Origin: Lachnospiraceae bacterium
GTDB lineage: Bacteria; Bacillota; Clostridia; Lachnospirales; Lachnospiraceae
Reading direction: 5' to 3'
DNA: 6,026 nucleotides
NCBI GenBank assembly: GCA_021199395.1
Contig: JAJQIE010000190.1
Coordinates: 1-6,026, forward strand
Shown here: one piece after another, positions 1 through 5,908 of the stretch
Layout of the letters: every line of letters starts with the position of its first letter
Numbering within the stretch: the stretch's first letter is position 1
Translations under genes and position numbers: made by a program
Notes under the pieces: generated by a model
The model's database searches: none
Told to the model about the DNA's origin: nothing
Seen by the model: only the letters and a program-made list of their open reading frames with translations

Positions 1-320
1 AATTCATAACTGTCTCCATGTGCGGTTTTCAGACTGATGGAAATTACCGGAAATTGTCCCATATATGTTTCACACAGCTTTGTTTCACCCGAAATCGCAA
101 GATCATGAAACATGTTTTTATCTGTTCCAATCTCAAGAAAGTATCTGAGCATGCTCATATTGAGGGTTTTTCCGAAACGGCGTGGACGGGTAAAAAGGTT
201 TACTTTTCCGGGATTTGTCAACAATTCTTTTATAAAAAGTGTTTTGTCTACATAATAATAATTCATTCGATGAAAATCTGCAAAATCGTCTATTCCAATC
301 GGAAGAATTTTCTTATTCAT
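1..320 (-). CDS. AAA-ATPase-like protein, N-terminal part (runs off the left edge)
   Basis: The minus strand is open from an ATG at 320-318 to the window edge, 106 codons without a stop. The product begins MNKKILPIGIDDFADF. Residues 22-31 read YYVDKTLFIK, and residues 43-54 read FTRPRRFGKTLN, an atypical P-loop (RxxFGKT). This order (IGIDDF, YYVDKT, RPRRFGKTL, then a stretch ending in FPVISISLK) is the hallmark of the AAA-ATPase-like family PF09820. Members usually run to about 500-600 residues and often carry a PD-(D/E)XK nuclease-like domain at the C terminus; that part is outside the window. A ribosome binding site, AGAGAGGGG (minus strand, 335-327), lies 6 nt before the ATG. The gene is divergent from the tRNA genes and looks more AT-rich than them. 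The cellular role of the family is not established; a link to mobile or accessory DNA is often assumed. Family call is firm, function is open. Confidence 0.85.
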   Translation of the reverse strand, partial: MNKKILPIGIDDFADFHRMNYYYVDKTLFIKELLTNPGKVNLFTRPRRFGKTLNMSMLRYFLEIGTDKNMFHDLAISGETKLCETYMGQFPVISISLKTAHGDSYE

Positions 321-349
321 GCTGTACCCCTCTCTTAAATGAAAGCGTG

Positions 350-379
350 ATTTACTCACATTTACTCTCTTATTCACTC
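350..379. repeat. Three direct octamer repeats in front of the AAA-ATPase-like gene
   Basis: ATTTACTC occurs at 350-357 and again at 360-367, and the one-mismatch copy ATTCACTC at 372-379. Read on the minus strand the unit is GAGTAAAT / GAGTGAAT. The 10 and 12 bp steps are close to one helical turn, so the copies lie on about the same DNA face, as in operators. They overlap the candidate minus-strand promoter. Function is inferred only. Confidence 0.5.
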
Positions 380-387
380 AACATCAA
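359..387 (-). promoter_or_regulatory. Candidate promoter of the AAA-ATPase-like gene
   Basis: On the minus strand, TTGATG (387-382) and TAAATG (364-359) are separated by 17 nt. This would start transcription near 352 and leave a leader of about 30 nt before the ATG at 320. The -10 match is mediocre, so this is a suggestion supported mainly by spacing and position. The three octamer repeats at 350-379 cover its -10 and spacer. Confidence 0.35.
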
Positions 388-561
388 GCATAATTTTCGA
401 AAGAACCAGCTGGGATTGATGAAAGCTTATCACAAATGCTGTGGGTTATCAAGAAATCTTTGGAAAATGTAGTAGAAATCTATGCCATGCGCAGAGCTCT
501 GGAGCGGATCTGCTGCGGTACGGAGACAGGTATAAATGGGGAACCTCCAGTAAGTTAGTTC

Positions 562-590
562 TTGCAATAAGAAAGCTTCTATTTTATAAT
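562..590 (+). promoter_or_regulatory. Sigma-A-type promoter of the alanyl-tRNA editing gene
   Basis: TTGCAA (562-567) and a perfect TATAAT (585-590) are spaced by exactly 17 bp. Transcription would start near 596-598, giving a leader of about 60 nt to the ATG at 660. This is the best vegetative promoter match I found in the window. Confidence 0.8.
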
Positions 591-617
591 AAATATCATT
601 AATTCATTATAAGAAGC
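575..617. repeat. Inverted repeat spanning the -10 box and start site
   Basis: GCTTCT (575-580) followed after 3 nt by TTATAAT (584-590) is mirrored by ATTATAAGAAGC (606-617). The arms pair over 13 positions, with a 3-nt bulge in the left arm and 15 nt between the arms. The left arm contains the -10 box and lies upstream of the expected start, so it would not be in the RNA. A DNA-level operator is therefore more likely than an RNA hairpin. AT-richness makes chance symmetry possible. Confidence 0.45.
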
Positions 618-659
618 AACGGAAAGAGAACGGGAGTAACTATATTGGAGATGAATACC

Positions 660-2018
660 ATGATAACGGAAAGATTGTATTATGAGGACGCATATAAAAA
701 AGAATTTACAGCGACTGTGCTTGCCTGCCGTGAAGGAAAGAAGGGGTTTGAAGTCGTATTGTCCGCGACAGCGTTTTACCCGGAGGGCGGCGGCCAGCCG
801 TATGACCGGGGAATTCTGTGGCCGGATGCGGAGGATGCTGCGAAAGAAGAGAGCTTACCGGGAGCAGACCGGGCGGGTGCAGCTTCCGGTATGGCAATTG
901 ACACAGTAGGGCCGCAGGTCGTACAGGTTCTTGAAGTACATGAAAAAAACGGCGAACTGATTCATTACACGGATGCTCCGTTGTCGGTCGGTCTGAAAAT
1001 CCGGGGGAAGATCGACTGGGGACGCCGCTTTGATCTGATGCAGCAGCATTCCGGTGAGCATATTATCAGCGGTCTGGTTCATGCGGCATACGGATATGAC
1101 AATGTGGGTTTTCACATGGGAAGCGACGTGATCACAATTGATTTTAATGGCGAGCTGGACGAGGCTGCCATGCGGCAGCTTGAGGCGCAGGCGAATGCGA
1201 TCATCTGGCAGAACCAGAAAACACATATATTTTATCCGTCGCCGGAGGAGCTTCAAACGCTTCCCTACCGGAGCAAAAAAGAACTGACCGGGGATGTGCG
1301 CATCGTAGAGTTTCCCCGTGCGCAGGAGATATCTGCTTCGAACGTTACGGATAGCTCGCCTGCAGAAGAATCCGGGGTAGAATCGGCAGCTTCCGGCAGC
1401 ATGGCCGCATGCGGTGCGGTTCTTTCATATGTCGATCTCTGCGCCTGCTGCGGCACGCATGTAGCGTATGCCGGAGAAATTGGGATGATAAAGCTGCTGT
1501 CTGTGGTGAAATTCCGCGACGGCGTCCGGATGGAGATGATCTGCGGAGGACGGGCGCTGAACTATCTGAATATGGTAAACGCGCAGAACCATCAGATTTC
1601 CGTACTGCTCTCCGCAAAGCCTGATCGAACCGCTGAGGCCGTAAAGCGAAATATGGATGAGAATTTCCGGCTGAAAGGGCGCGTACTTGCGCTGGAGGAA
1701 AAGCTGTTCGCGCAGGAGGCGGAGCGTCTCGCGGATACGGGAAATGTGCTTTTATTTGAAAAAGATATGGATTCGGACAGTGTGCGTAAGCTGGCGGTGG
1801 CGGTCATGGCGACCTGCGGCGGGCGTTGCGCTGTTTTTTCCGACAACGGAGATGGGAGCTTTAAATATGCGGTCGGAGAGAAGGACGGCGACCTGCGTAC
1901 ATTCGTAAAAGAAATGAACCGGACGCTGAATGGGCGCGGCGGCGGGAAACCGTTTTTTGCGCAGGGGTCTTTGAAGGCGGGGGAGGATGAGATTCGGAAA
2001 TTCTTTGAAGAAGGGTAA
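660..2018 (+). CDS. Alanyl-tRNA editing protein, long AlaX type
   Basis: This is a free-standing trans-editing enzyme that hydrolyses mischarged tRNA(Ala), chiefly Ser-tRNA(Ala) in this family, in the cytoplasm. The 452-residue product shows the family order. FYPEGGGQPYDRG lies near residues 36-48. The first metal-binding pair HSGEH is His130/His134, and the second, CCGTH, is Cys263/His267; these four bind zinc. A helical, probably coiled-coil stretch covers about residues 320-360. A DHHA1-like C-terminal domain has the GRGGG motif at 425-429. I chose ATG 660 because MITERLYYED matches the usual start and GGAG (647-650) sits 9 nt upstream. In-frame alternatives are ATG 651 and TTG 645, the latter served by GGGAG at 632-636. 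Two Ala/Ser/Glu-rich stretches, about residues 46-78 and 222-258, look inserted relative to relatives I remember. It has its own promoter and no clear terminator before the next one. Confidence 0.9.
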   Translation: MITERLYYEDAYKKEFTATVLACREGKKGFEVVLSATAFYPEGGGQPYDRGILWPDAEDAAKEESLPGADRAGAASGMAIDTVGPQVVQVLEVHEKNGELIHYTDAPLSVGLKIRGKIDWGRRFDLMQQHSGEHIISGLVHAAYGYDNVGFHMGSDVITIDFNGELDEAAMRQLEAQANAIIWQNQKTHIFYPSPEELQTLPYRSKKELTGDVRIVEFPRAQEISASNVTDSSPAEESGVESAASGSMAACGAVLSYVDLCACCGTHVAYAGEIGMIKLLSVVKFRDGVRMEMICGGRALNYLNMVNAQNHQISVLLSAKPDRTAEAVKRNMDENFRLKGRVLALEEKLFAQEAERLADTGNVLLFEKDMDSDSVRKLAVAVMATCGGRCAVFSDNGDGSFKYAVGEKDGDLRTFVKEMNRTLNGRGGGKPFFAQGSLKAGEDEIRKFFEEG

Positions 2019-2026
2019 AAACCCCC

Positions 2027-2055
2027 TTGCCACCATAAAAAAAATGTGCTAGGAT
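2027..2055 (+). promoter_or_regulatory. Extended -10 promoter of the T-box/aspS-gatCAB operon
   Basis: TTGCCA (2027-2032) and TAGGAT (2050-2055) are spaced by 17 bp, and TGC directly before the hexamer (2047-2049) gives an extended -10. The start would fall at about 2061-2063, just before the first pairable bases of the T-box stem I. The -35 begins 9 nt after the stop codon of the upstream gene. Confidence 0.7.
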
Positions 2056-2366
2056 AACTCCGATAAAAGGCAGTGAAGGAGACTCTGTGTCTGAAACCTG
2101 ACAGGGATTTGGCGTCACCGATTGAGAGCGCTATTTAGGGGAAGGATACAAAAGGGAACACTCCGGAGCCGACTGTTCGAACCGTTTCTCCCGTGTTTTG
2201 GCATCCGCGCAGATGCGGATGGATTTTACCTCCCGAATCGGAAAAATTCAGTAGGGCAGTACGTAGCACGCGTTAAGTGTATAAGAGAGGCAGGAGCTCT
2301 GTCCGGCATCGGTATCCGATTTGAGGACGGTGATGGCAGCTGACAGGCGAGGCAGATCCTGCAATG

Positions 2367-2400
2367 CGGGTGGTACCGCGGGTAATGATTATCCGTCCCG
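2367..2400 (+). promoter_or_regulatory. T-box antiterminator
   Basis: CGGG (2367-2370) pairs with CCCG (2397-2400). The 7-nt bulge TGGTACC (2371-2377) holds TGGT, which binds the tRNA 3' end. A second helix runs from C2379-G2395 to A2385-T2389 with loop TGA. It uses 2396-2400, the first five bases of the terminator's left arm, so the two structures exclude each other. The variable base T2374 pairs with A73, or by wobble with G73, of the tRNA. Confidence 0.9.
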
Positions 2401-2431
2401 GAATATCGATTCAGATGTTCCGGGATTTTTT
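2396..2431 (+). terminator. T-box-controlled intrinsic terminator
   Basis: The arms TCCCGGAATATC (2396-2407) and GATGTTCCGGGA (2414-2425) form a 12-bp stem with one T-G wobble and a 6-nt loop GATTCA, followed by six T (2426-2431). It forms when tRNA is charged and stops transcription before aspS. Confidence 0.93.
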
Positions 2432-2448
2432 CGTGTGATTTTCACAGA

Positions 2449-2466
2449 GCGTAAAACAACTTACGC
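2449..2466 (+). repeat. Hairpin between the T-box terminator and aspS
   Basis: GCGTAA (2449-2454) and TTACGC (2461-2466) form a perfect 6-bp stem with loop AACAAC. ACAG (2444-2447) and CTGT (2473-2476) can extend it below an internal loop. There is no T-run, so it is not a terminator. It would head the 5' region of the read-through mRNA. Role unknown. Confidence 0.45.
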
Positions 2467-2516
2467 CGCTCACTGTAAATTCAGGGACGGCGGAAGATGG
2501 AAGAGAGGAGAACATT

Positions 2517-3848
2517 ATGGAATTTTTATCTGGACAGACGACAAAAGAGGCATTGGAGCTGAAGGAGCTGCTTGCGCCGGAGCGCGTTGGCACGGAGGTA
2601 AAGGTAAATGGGTTTGTCCATTCCATCCGTGCGATGGGAGAGGTCAGCTTTGTTGTGCTGCGCAAGCGGGAGGGACTGCTCCAGTGTGTGTTTGAAGAGG
2701 GAGCTTCCGCGCTGCCTGTAAAATCGCTTCGTGAGTCGCAGACGGTGGAGCTTTTTGGCCTGCTGGAGAAGGATGAGCGTGCGCCGCATGGGATTGAGGT
2801 GCGTGTAAAGGGAGGAGAAATCCTCACGACGCCCTATGCTCCGCTGCCGCTGCCGATTGGGAAATGGAAGCTGAATACTTCTCTTGAGGCAAAGCTGGAC
2901 AATCGAAGCATCGCGCTCCGCAATGTGAGAGAGCGGGCGAAGTTCCGCATTCAGGAGGGGATCGTGCGCGGCTTCCGGGAGTATCTTACCAGTCAGCAGT
3001 TTACAGAGATTCACACGCCTAAAATTGGCGCGAAGGGCGCGGAGGGCGGTTCTAATATCTTCAAACTGGATTACTTCCATCGTCCTGCCGTGCTGGCGCA
3101 GAGTCCGCAGTTTTATAAGCAGATGATGGTCGGCGTATTTGACCGCGTGTTTGAGACAGCGCCGGTGTTCCGCGCGGAGAAGCACAACACAAAGCGTCAT
3201 CTGAATGAATATACAAGTCTTGATTTTGAGATGGGATTTATCGACAGCTATGTAGATATCATGGAGATGGAGACGGGATTTTTGCAGTATACGATGAAGC
3301 TTCTGGCAGCGGAGTACGCGGATGAGCTGCGTATTCTAAACGTAACGCTCCCGAATACGGAGAAGATCCCTATGGTGCGATTTGACCGGGCAAAGGAGCT
3401 GGTCTCTGAAAAATATGACCGCAGGATCCGGAACCCTTATGACCTTGAGCCGGAGGAGGAGCACCTGATCGGCAGATATTTCAAGGAAGAGTGTGACGCG
3501 GATTTTGTATTTGTGACGCATTATCCCTCGAAAAAGCGCCCGTTCTACGCGATGGACGATCCGGCGGATGAACGGTTTACCCTGAGCTTTGACCTTCTCT
3601 TTGGAGGGCTGGAGGTCACGACCGGCGGACAGCGTATCCATGATTATCAGATGCTGCGGGAGAAAATTGTCCGGCGCGGGATGTCTGAGGAGGGAATGGA
3701 TATGTATCTGGATACCTTTAAATATGGCATGCCGAAACACGGCGGGCTTGGCATCGGACTGGAGCGCATGACGATGAAGATCGTCGGAGAGGAAAATGTC
3801 CGTGAAACGACTCTGTTTCCGCGCGATCTGTCCCGGCTGGAGCCGTAG
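2517..3848 (+). CDS. aspS: Aspartate--tRNA(Asp/Asn) ligase, archaeal-type, non-discriminating
   Basis: This class IIb synthetase attaches Asp to tRNA(Asp) and, in the non-discriminating form, also to tRNA(Asn), giving Asp-tRNA(Asn) for GatCAB. The 443-residue length is that of the compact archaeal/eukaryal-type enzyme, not the roughly 590-residue bacterial type with its GAD insertion. Seen in order: N-terminal OB-fold anticodon domain (VKVNGFVHSI near 28-37); motif 1 around FTEIHTPKI; motif 2 FRAEKHNTKRH with Arg219 and Glu221; EYTSLDFEM just after; motif 3 GIGLER with Arg417; and FPRD near the end. His35 and Pro90 occupy the positions held by Trp26 and Lys85 in the discriminating Thermococcus enzyme (alignment from memory), which signals relaxed tRNA choice. 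GAGGAG (2505-2510) lies 6 nt before the ATG. It is the first gene behind the T-box and is followed by gatC after 68 bp. Confidence 0.96.
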   Translation: MEFLSGQTTKEALELKELLAPERVGTEVKVNGFVHSIRAMGEVSFVVLRKREGLLQCVFEEGASALPVKSLRESQTVELFGLLEKDERAPHGIEVRVKGGEILTTPYAPLPLPIGKWKLNTSLEAKLDNRSIALRNVRERAKFRIQEGIVRGFREYLTSQQFTEIHTPKIGAKGAEGGSNIFKLDYFHRPAVLAQSPQFYKQMMVGVFDRVFETAPVFRAEKHNTKRHLNEYTSLDFEMGFIDSYVDIMEMETGFLQYTMKLLAAEYADELRILNVTLPNTEKIPMVRFDRAKELVSEKYDRRIRNPYDLEPEEEHLIGRYFKEECDADFVFVTHYPSKKRPFYAMDDPADERFTLSFDLLFGGLEVTTGGQRIHDYQMLREKIVRRGMSEEGMDMYLDTFKYGMPKHGGLGIGLERMTMKIVGEENVRETTLFPRDLSRLEP

Positions 3849-3885
3849 ATGGGCGGGCAAAAAAACACAGTGGATGAAAATGACA

Positions 3886-3899
3886 GGCTCAGTTGAGCC
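3886..3899 (+). repeat. Small hairpin before gatC
   Basis: GGCTC (3886-3890) and GAGCC (3895-3899) form a perfect 5-bp stem with loop AGTT, ending 4 nt before the gatC ribosome binding site. No T-run follows, so termination is unlikely. An effect on gatC translation or on mRNA processing is possible but unsupported. Confidence 0.35.
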
Positions 3900-3916
3900 G
3901 AAATGGAGGAGAAGCC

Positions 3917-4210
3917 ATGGCAAATAGGATCAGCGACGAGACAATCGAATATGTCGGTATTCTGGCGCAGCTGGAGCTTTCTGAGGAGGAAAAGGAGCAG
4001 GCGAAAAAGGATATCGGCAGGATGCTGGATTATGTGGATAAGCTGAATGAGCTGGACACTTCCGGCGTGGAGCCAATGTCTCATGTGTTTCCGGTCAATA
4101 ATGTATTCCGGGAGGATGTTGTGACGAACAGCGACGACCATGAGGCGATTTTGAAAAACGCTCCGGCGGCAAAGGACAGTTCGTTTATGGTTCCAAAGAC
4201 AGTGGAGTGA
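3917..4210 (+). CDS. gatC: Asp-tRNA(Asn)/Glu-tRNA(Gln) amidotransferase subunit C
   Basis: GatC is the small subunit of the GatCAB amidotransferase. It wraps around the GatA-GatB interface and stabilises the heterotrimer; it has no catalytic site of its own. The 97-residue product fits the family's usual 95-100. It shows the helical N-terminal part [15 protein letters not shown], then [20 protein letters not shown], then FREDVV, and ends in FMVPKTVE, all typical. ATG 3917 is preceded at 5 nt by TGGAGGAG (3904-3911). An in-frame TTG at 3893 would add eight residues, but it lies inside the hairpin and has no ribosome binding site, so I reject it. It sits in the operon between aspS (68 bp upstream) and gatA (152 bp downstream). 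Confidence 0.96.
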   Translation: MANRISDETIEYVGILAQLELSEEEKEQAKKDIGRMLDYVDKLNELDTSGVEPMSHVFPVNNVFREDVVTNSDDHEAILKNAPAAKDSSFMVPKTVE

Positions 4211-4362
4211 GACAGAAAGCCGATCGTCTGGAAATGGATATGAGAAAAAGCGAACGGGCATGTGCCGACACAGATTTAAGACTGGCGGCAGGGATGCGCT
4301 GTTGATGGAATATGCGGATGATTCCAAGAAGCGCCGGGAATGACCTGGGAAAGGAAAGCAAT

Positions 4363-5907
4363 ATGCAGACAATGGAACTGACTGCCCTGGAGCTGGGCAG
4401 GAAAATAAAGGAAAAAGAGATTTCCGTCCGCGAAGCGGTGGACGCGTTTTATCAGCGCATCGCTGCGGTGGATGGCGAACTGAACAGCTTTGTGACGCTG
4501 GATCAGGAAAACGCTTATCGGCGTGCGGATGAGGTGCAGGCGGGGATTGCGGATGGCAGTATCAGCGGACCGCTTGCGGGCGTACCCGCGGCGATCAAGG
4601 ACAATATCTGTACCAAAGGCCTGCTGACGACCTGCAGCTCAGGGATTTTATACAATTTTGTGCCGACCTATTCCGCGGAAGCTGTTTTAAATATGGAAAA
4701 GGCGGGAGCTGTGATTCTCGGCAAAACAAATATGGATGAGTTTGCGATGGGGAGCACGACGGAGACCTCTGCGTTCGGTCCGACCAGGAATCCGTGGAAT
4801 ACCGGACATGTGCCGGGCGGCTCCTCCGGCGGCTCCTGTGCGGCGGTAGCCGCGGGGGAGGCTCCGTATGCGTTGGGCTCCGATACCGGCGGTTCGATTC
4901 GCCAGCCGGGCTCCTTCTGCGGTGTGGTTGGCCTGAAGCCGACCTATGGGACTGTGTCCCGCTACGGGCTGATTGCCTATGGCTCCTCACTGGATCAGAT
5001 CGGGCCGATTGCGAAGGATGTCCCGGACTGCGCGGCGATTCTGGAGATGATCGCGTCCCATGATCAAAAGGACAGTACCTCAGTGGCGCGAACGGACTGT
5101 GATTTTACCTCCGCGCTTGTGGATGATGTGAGAGGAATGCGCGTTGGCATTCCGTCCGATTATCTGGGCGAGGGCCTGGACGGTGAAGTGCGCCAGGCTG
5201 TGCTTGATACGGCGGATGTGCTGCGCCAGAAGGGCGCCATCGTGGAAGAATTTGATCTGAGCCTTGTGGAATATGCGATTCCGGCTTATTATGTAATTGC
5301 TTCCGCGGAAGCCAGCTCAAATCTGTCCCGATTTGACGGTGTAAAATACGGTTATCGCGCTGCAGAATACGACGGGCTGCACGGCATGTATAAAAAAAGC
5401 CGTTCCGAGGGCTTTGGAGAGGAAGTAAAACGCCGCATTATGCTTGGCTCGTTCGTGCTTAGCTCCGGCTATTATGACGCCTACTATCTGAAAGCTCTGC
5501 GCACCAAGGCACTGATCAGGCAGTCCTTTGACCGCGCGTTTGAAAAATACGACGTTATCCTCGCGCCCGCGTCGCCGACGACGGCGCCAAAGCTGGGGGA
5601 AAGTTTAAGCGACCCGCTGAAAATGTATCTGGGCGATATTTATACGATTTCTGTCAACCTTGCCGGACTTCCGGGCATCTCGGTACCGTGCCGCAACGAC
5701 AGCCGGGGACTGCCGATCGGCGTACAGATGATCGGAGACTGCTTTAAGGAAAAGAAGATCATCCGCGTGGCTTATGCGTTTGAACAGGCGAGAGGGCGAT
5801 TTGTGATGCCGGAGATTGCAGTGAAAAGCGCACAGATGAGCTCCGTGCATATGGCTTCATCAGTGGAAAGTATGGGAATGTTGCCGAACGGACAGGAGGG
5901 AAAATGA
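4363..5907 (+). CDS. gatA: Asp-tRNA(Asn)/Glu-tRNA(Gln) amidotransferase subunit A
   Basis: GatA is the amidase-signature subunit that hydrolyses glutamine and releases ammonia, which passes to GatB for transfer onto Asp-tRNA(Asn) or Glu-tRNA(Gln). The 514-residue product has the whole Ser-cisSer-Lys site: Lys79 in AAIKDN, Ser154 in GGSSGGS, and nucleophile Ser178 in DTGGSIRQP. With the start at ATG 4363 these numbers equal those I recall for Staphylococcus aureus GatA (79/154/178), which supports that start. So does AAGGAA (4351-4356), 6 nt upstream. The frame stays open upstream to an ATG at 4312, which would add 17 residues without family support. After FEQAR (473-477) the protein continues for 37 residues, about 25 more than usual, with a Met/Ser-rich tail. 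Translation is closely linked to gatB: only 1 nt separates the stop from its ATG. Confidence 0.97.
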   Translation: MQTMELTALELGRKIKEKEISVREAVDAFYQRIAAVDGELNSFVTLDQENAYRRADEVQAGIADGSISGPLAGVPAAIKDNICTKGLLTTCSSGILYNFVPTYSAEAVLNMEKAGAVILGKTNMDEFAMGSTTETSAFGPTRNPWNTGHVPGGSSGGSCAAVAAGEAPYALGSDTGGSIRQPGSFCGVVGLKPTYGTVSRYGLIAYGSSLDQIGPIAKDVPDCAAILEMIASHDQKDSTSVARTDCDFTSALVDDVRGMRVGIPSDYLGEGLDGEVRQAVLDTADVLRQKGAIVEEFDLSLVEYAIPAYYVIASAEASSNLSRFDGVKYGYRAAEYDGLHGMYKKSRSEGFGEEVKRRIMLGSFVLSSGYYDAYYLKALRTKALIRQSFDRAFEKYDVILAPASPTTAPKLGESLSDPLKMYLGDIYTISVNLAGLPGISVPCRNDSRGLPIGVQMIGDCFKEKKIIRVAYAFEQARGRFVMPEIAVKSAQMSSVHMASSVESMGMLPNGQEGK

Positions 5908-5908
5908 C

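Larger units (their letters stand above)
321..659. other. Divergent intergenic region, 339 bp
   Basis: No convincing gene lies here. It holds the ribosome binding site, candidate promoter and repeats of the minus-strand gene (321-387), and the promoter, dyad and ribosome binding site of the plus-strand alanyl-tRNA editing gene (562-650). The central part (about 394-555) contains a plus-strand open frame whose only internal ATGs (436 and 487) lack a ribosome binding site. Its 39-residue product from 436 contains KKSLENVVEIYAMRRALERI, which reads like a helix but which I do not recognise. It could be a gene remnant. The stretch 485-530 is visibly more GC-rich than its surroundings. Confidence 0.6.
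2062..2431 (+). promoter_or_regulatory. T-box riboswitch (probably tRNA-Asn, possibly also tRNA-Glu) controlling aspS-gatCAB
   Basis: T-box leaders bind uncharged tRNA and switch transcription termination. The near-consensus T-box CGGGTGGTACCGCG (2367-2380) and the terminator behind it identify the class. My reading of stem I is: base GGC (2069-2071) with GCC (2168-2170); an AGTGAA/GGA kink-turn-like break; GGAG (2078-2081) with CTCC (2161-2164); then the specifier loop; then GTGTC (2087-2091) with GAUAC (2145-2149). The loop's 3' side ends in GAAC followed by A (2156-2160), giving specifier AAC (Asn, 2157-2159) with the expected purine after it, and an overlapping GAA (Glu). Further helices are CATCCGC/GCGGATG (2202-2221), ATCGG/CCGAT inside GTCC/GGAC (2301-2328), and GCAGGA (2290-2295) with TCCTGC (2357-2362). 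The distal stem I loop I could not assign. The class is certain; the specifier is a hand-folded inference. Confidence 0.93.

Noticed and set aside
18..338. Plus-strand 106-codon open frame
   Set aside because: It is the antisense shadow of the minus-strand AAA-ATPase-like gene, whose translation shows clear family motifs.
436..555. 39-residue plus-strand open frame
   Set aside because: The sequence looks protein-like, but no ribosome binding site precedes the ATGs at 436 or 487 and no family is recognised. Kept only as a possible remnant.
645..659. TTG start at 645 for the alanyl-tRNA editing gene
   Set aside because: GGGAG at 632-636 is well spaced, so it is not excluded, but the family start and GGAG at 647-650 favour ATG 660.
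2171..2173. GAC (Asp) as the T-box specifier
   Set aside because: It would suit an aspartyl-tRNA synthetase gene, but it lies outside the stem I base GGC/GCC in my fold and is not followed by the expected elements. GAAC-A in the internal loop fits better.
2122..2695. Two plus-strand open frames (2122-2343 and 2321-2695)
   Set aside because: They lie in the T-box leader and run across its terminator and into aspS in another frame, lack ribosome binding sites, and show no recognisable protein features.
2526..3200. Long minus-strand open frame (224 codons) inside aspS, and similar ones at 3336-3923 and 3647-4372
   Set aside because: They are antisense to well-supported synthetase and gatC sequence, have Arg/Leu/His-rich shadow composition, and have no motifs.
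3886..3899. Terminator between aspS and gatC
   Set aside because: The stem is only 5 bp and no T-run follows.
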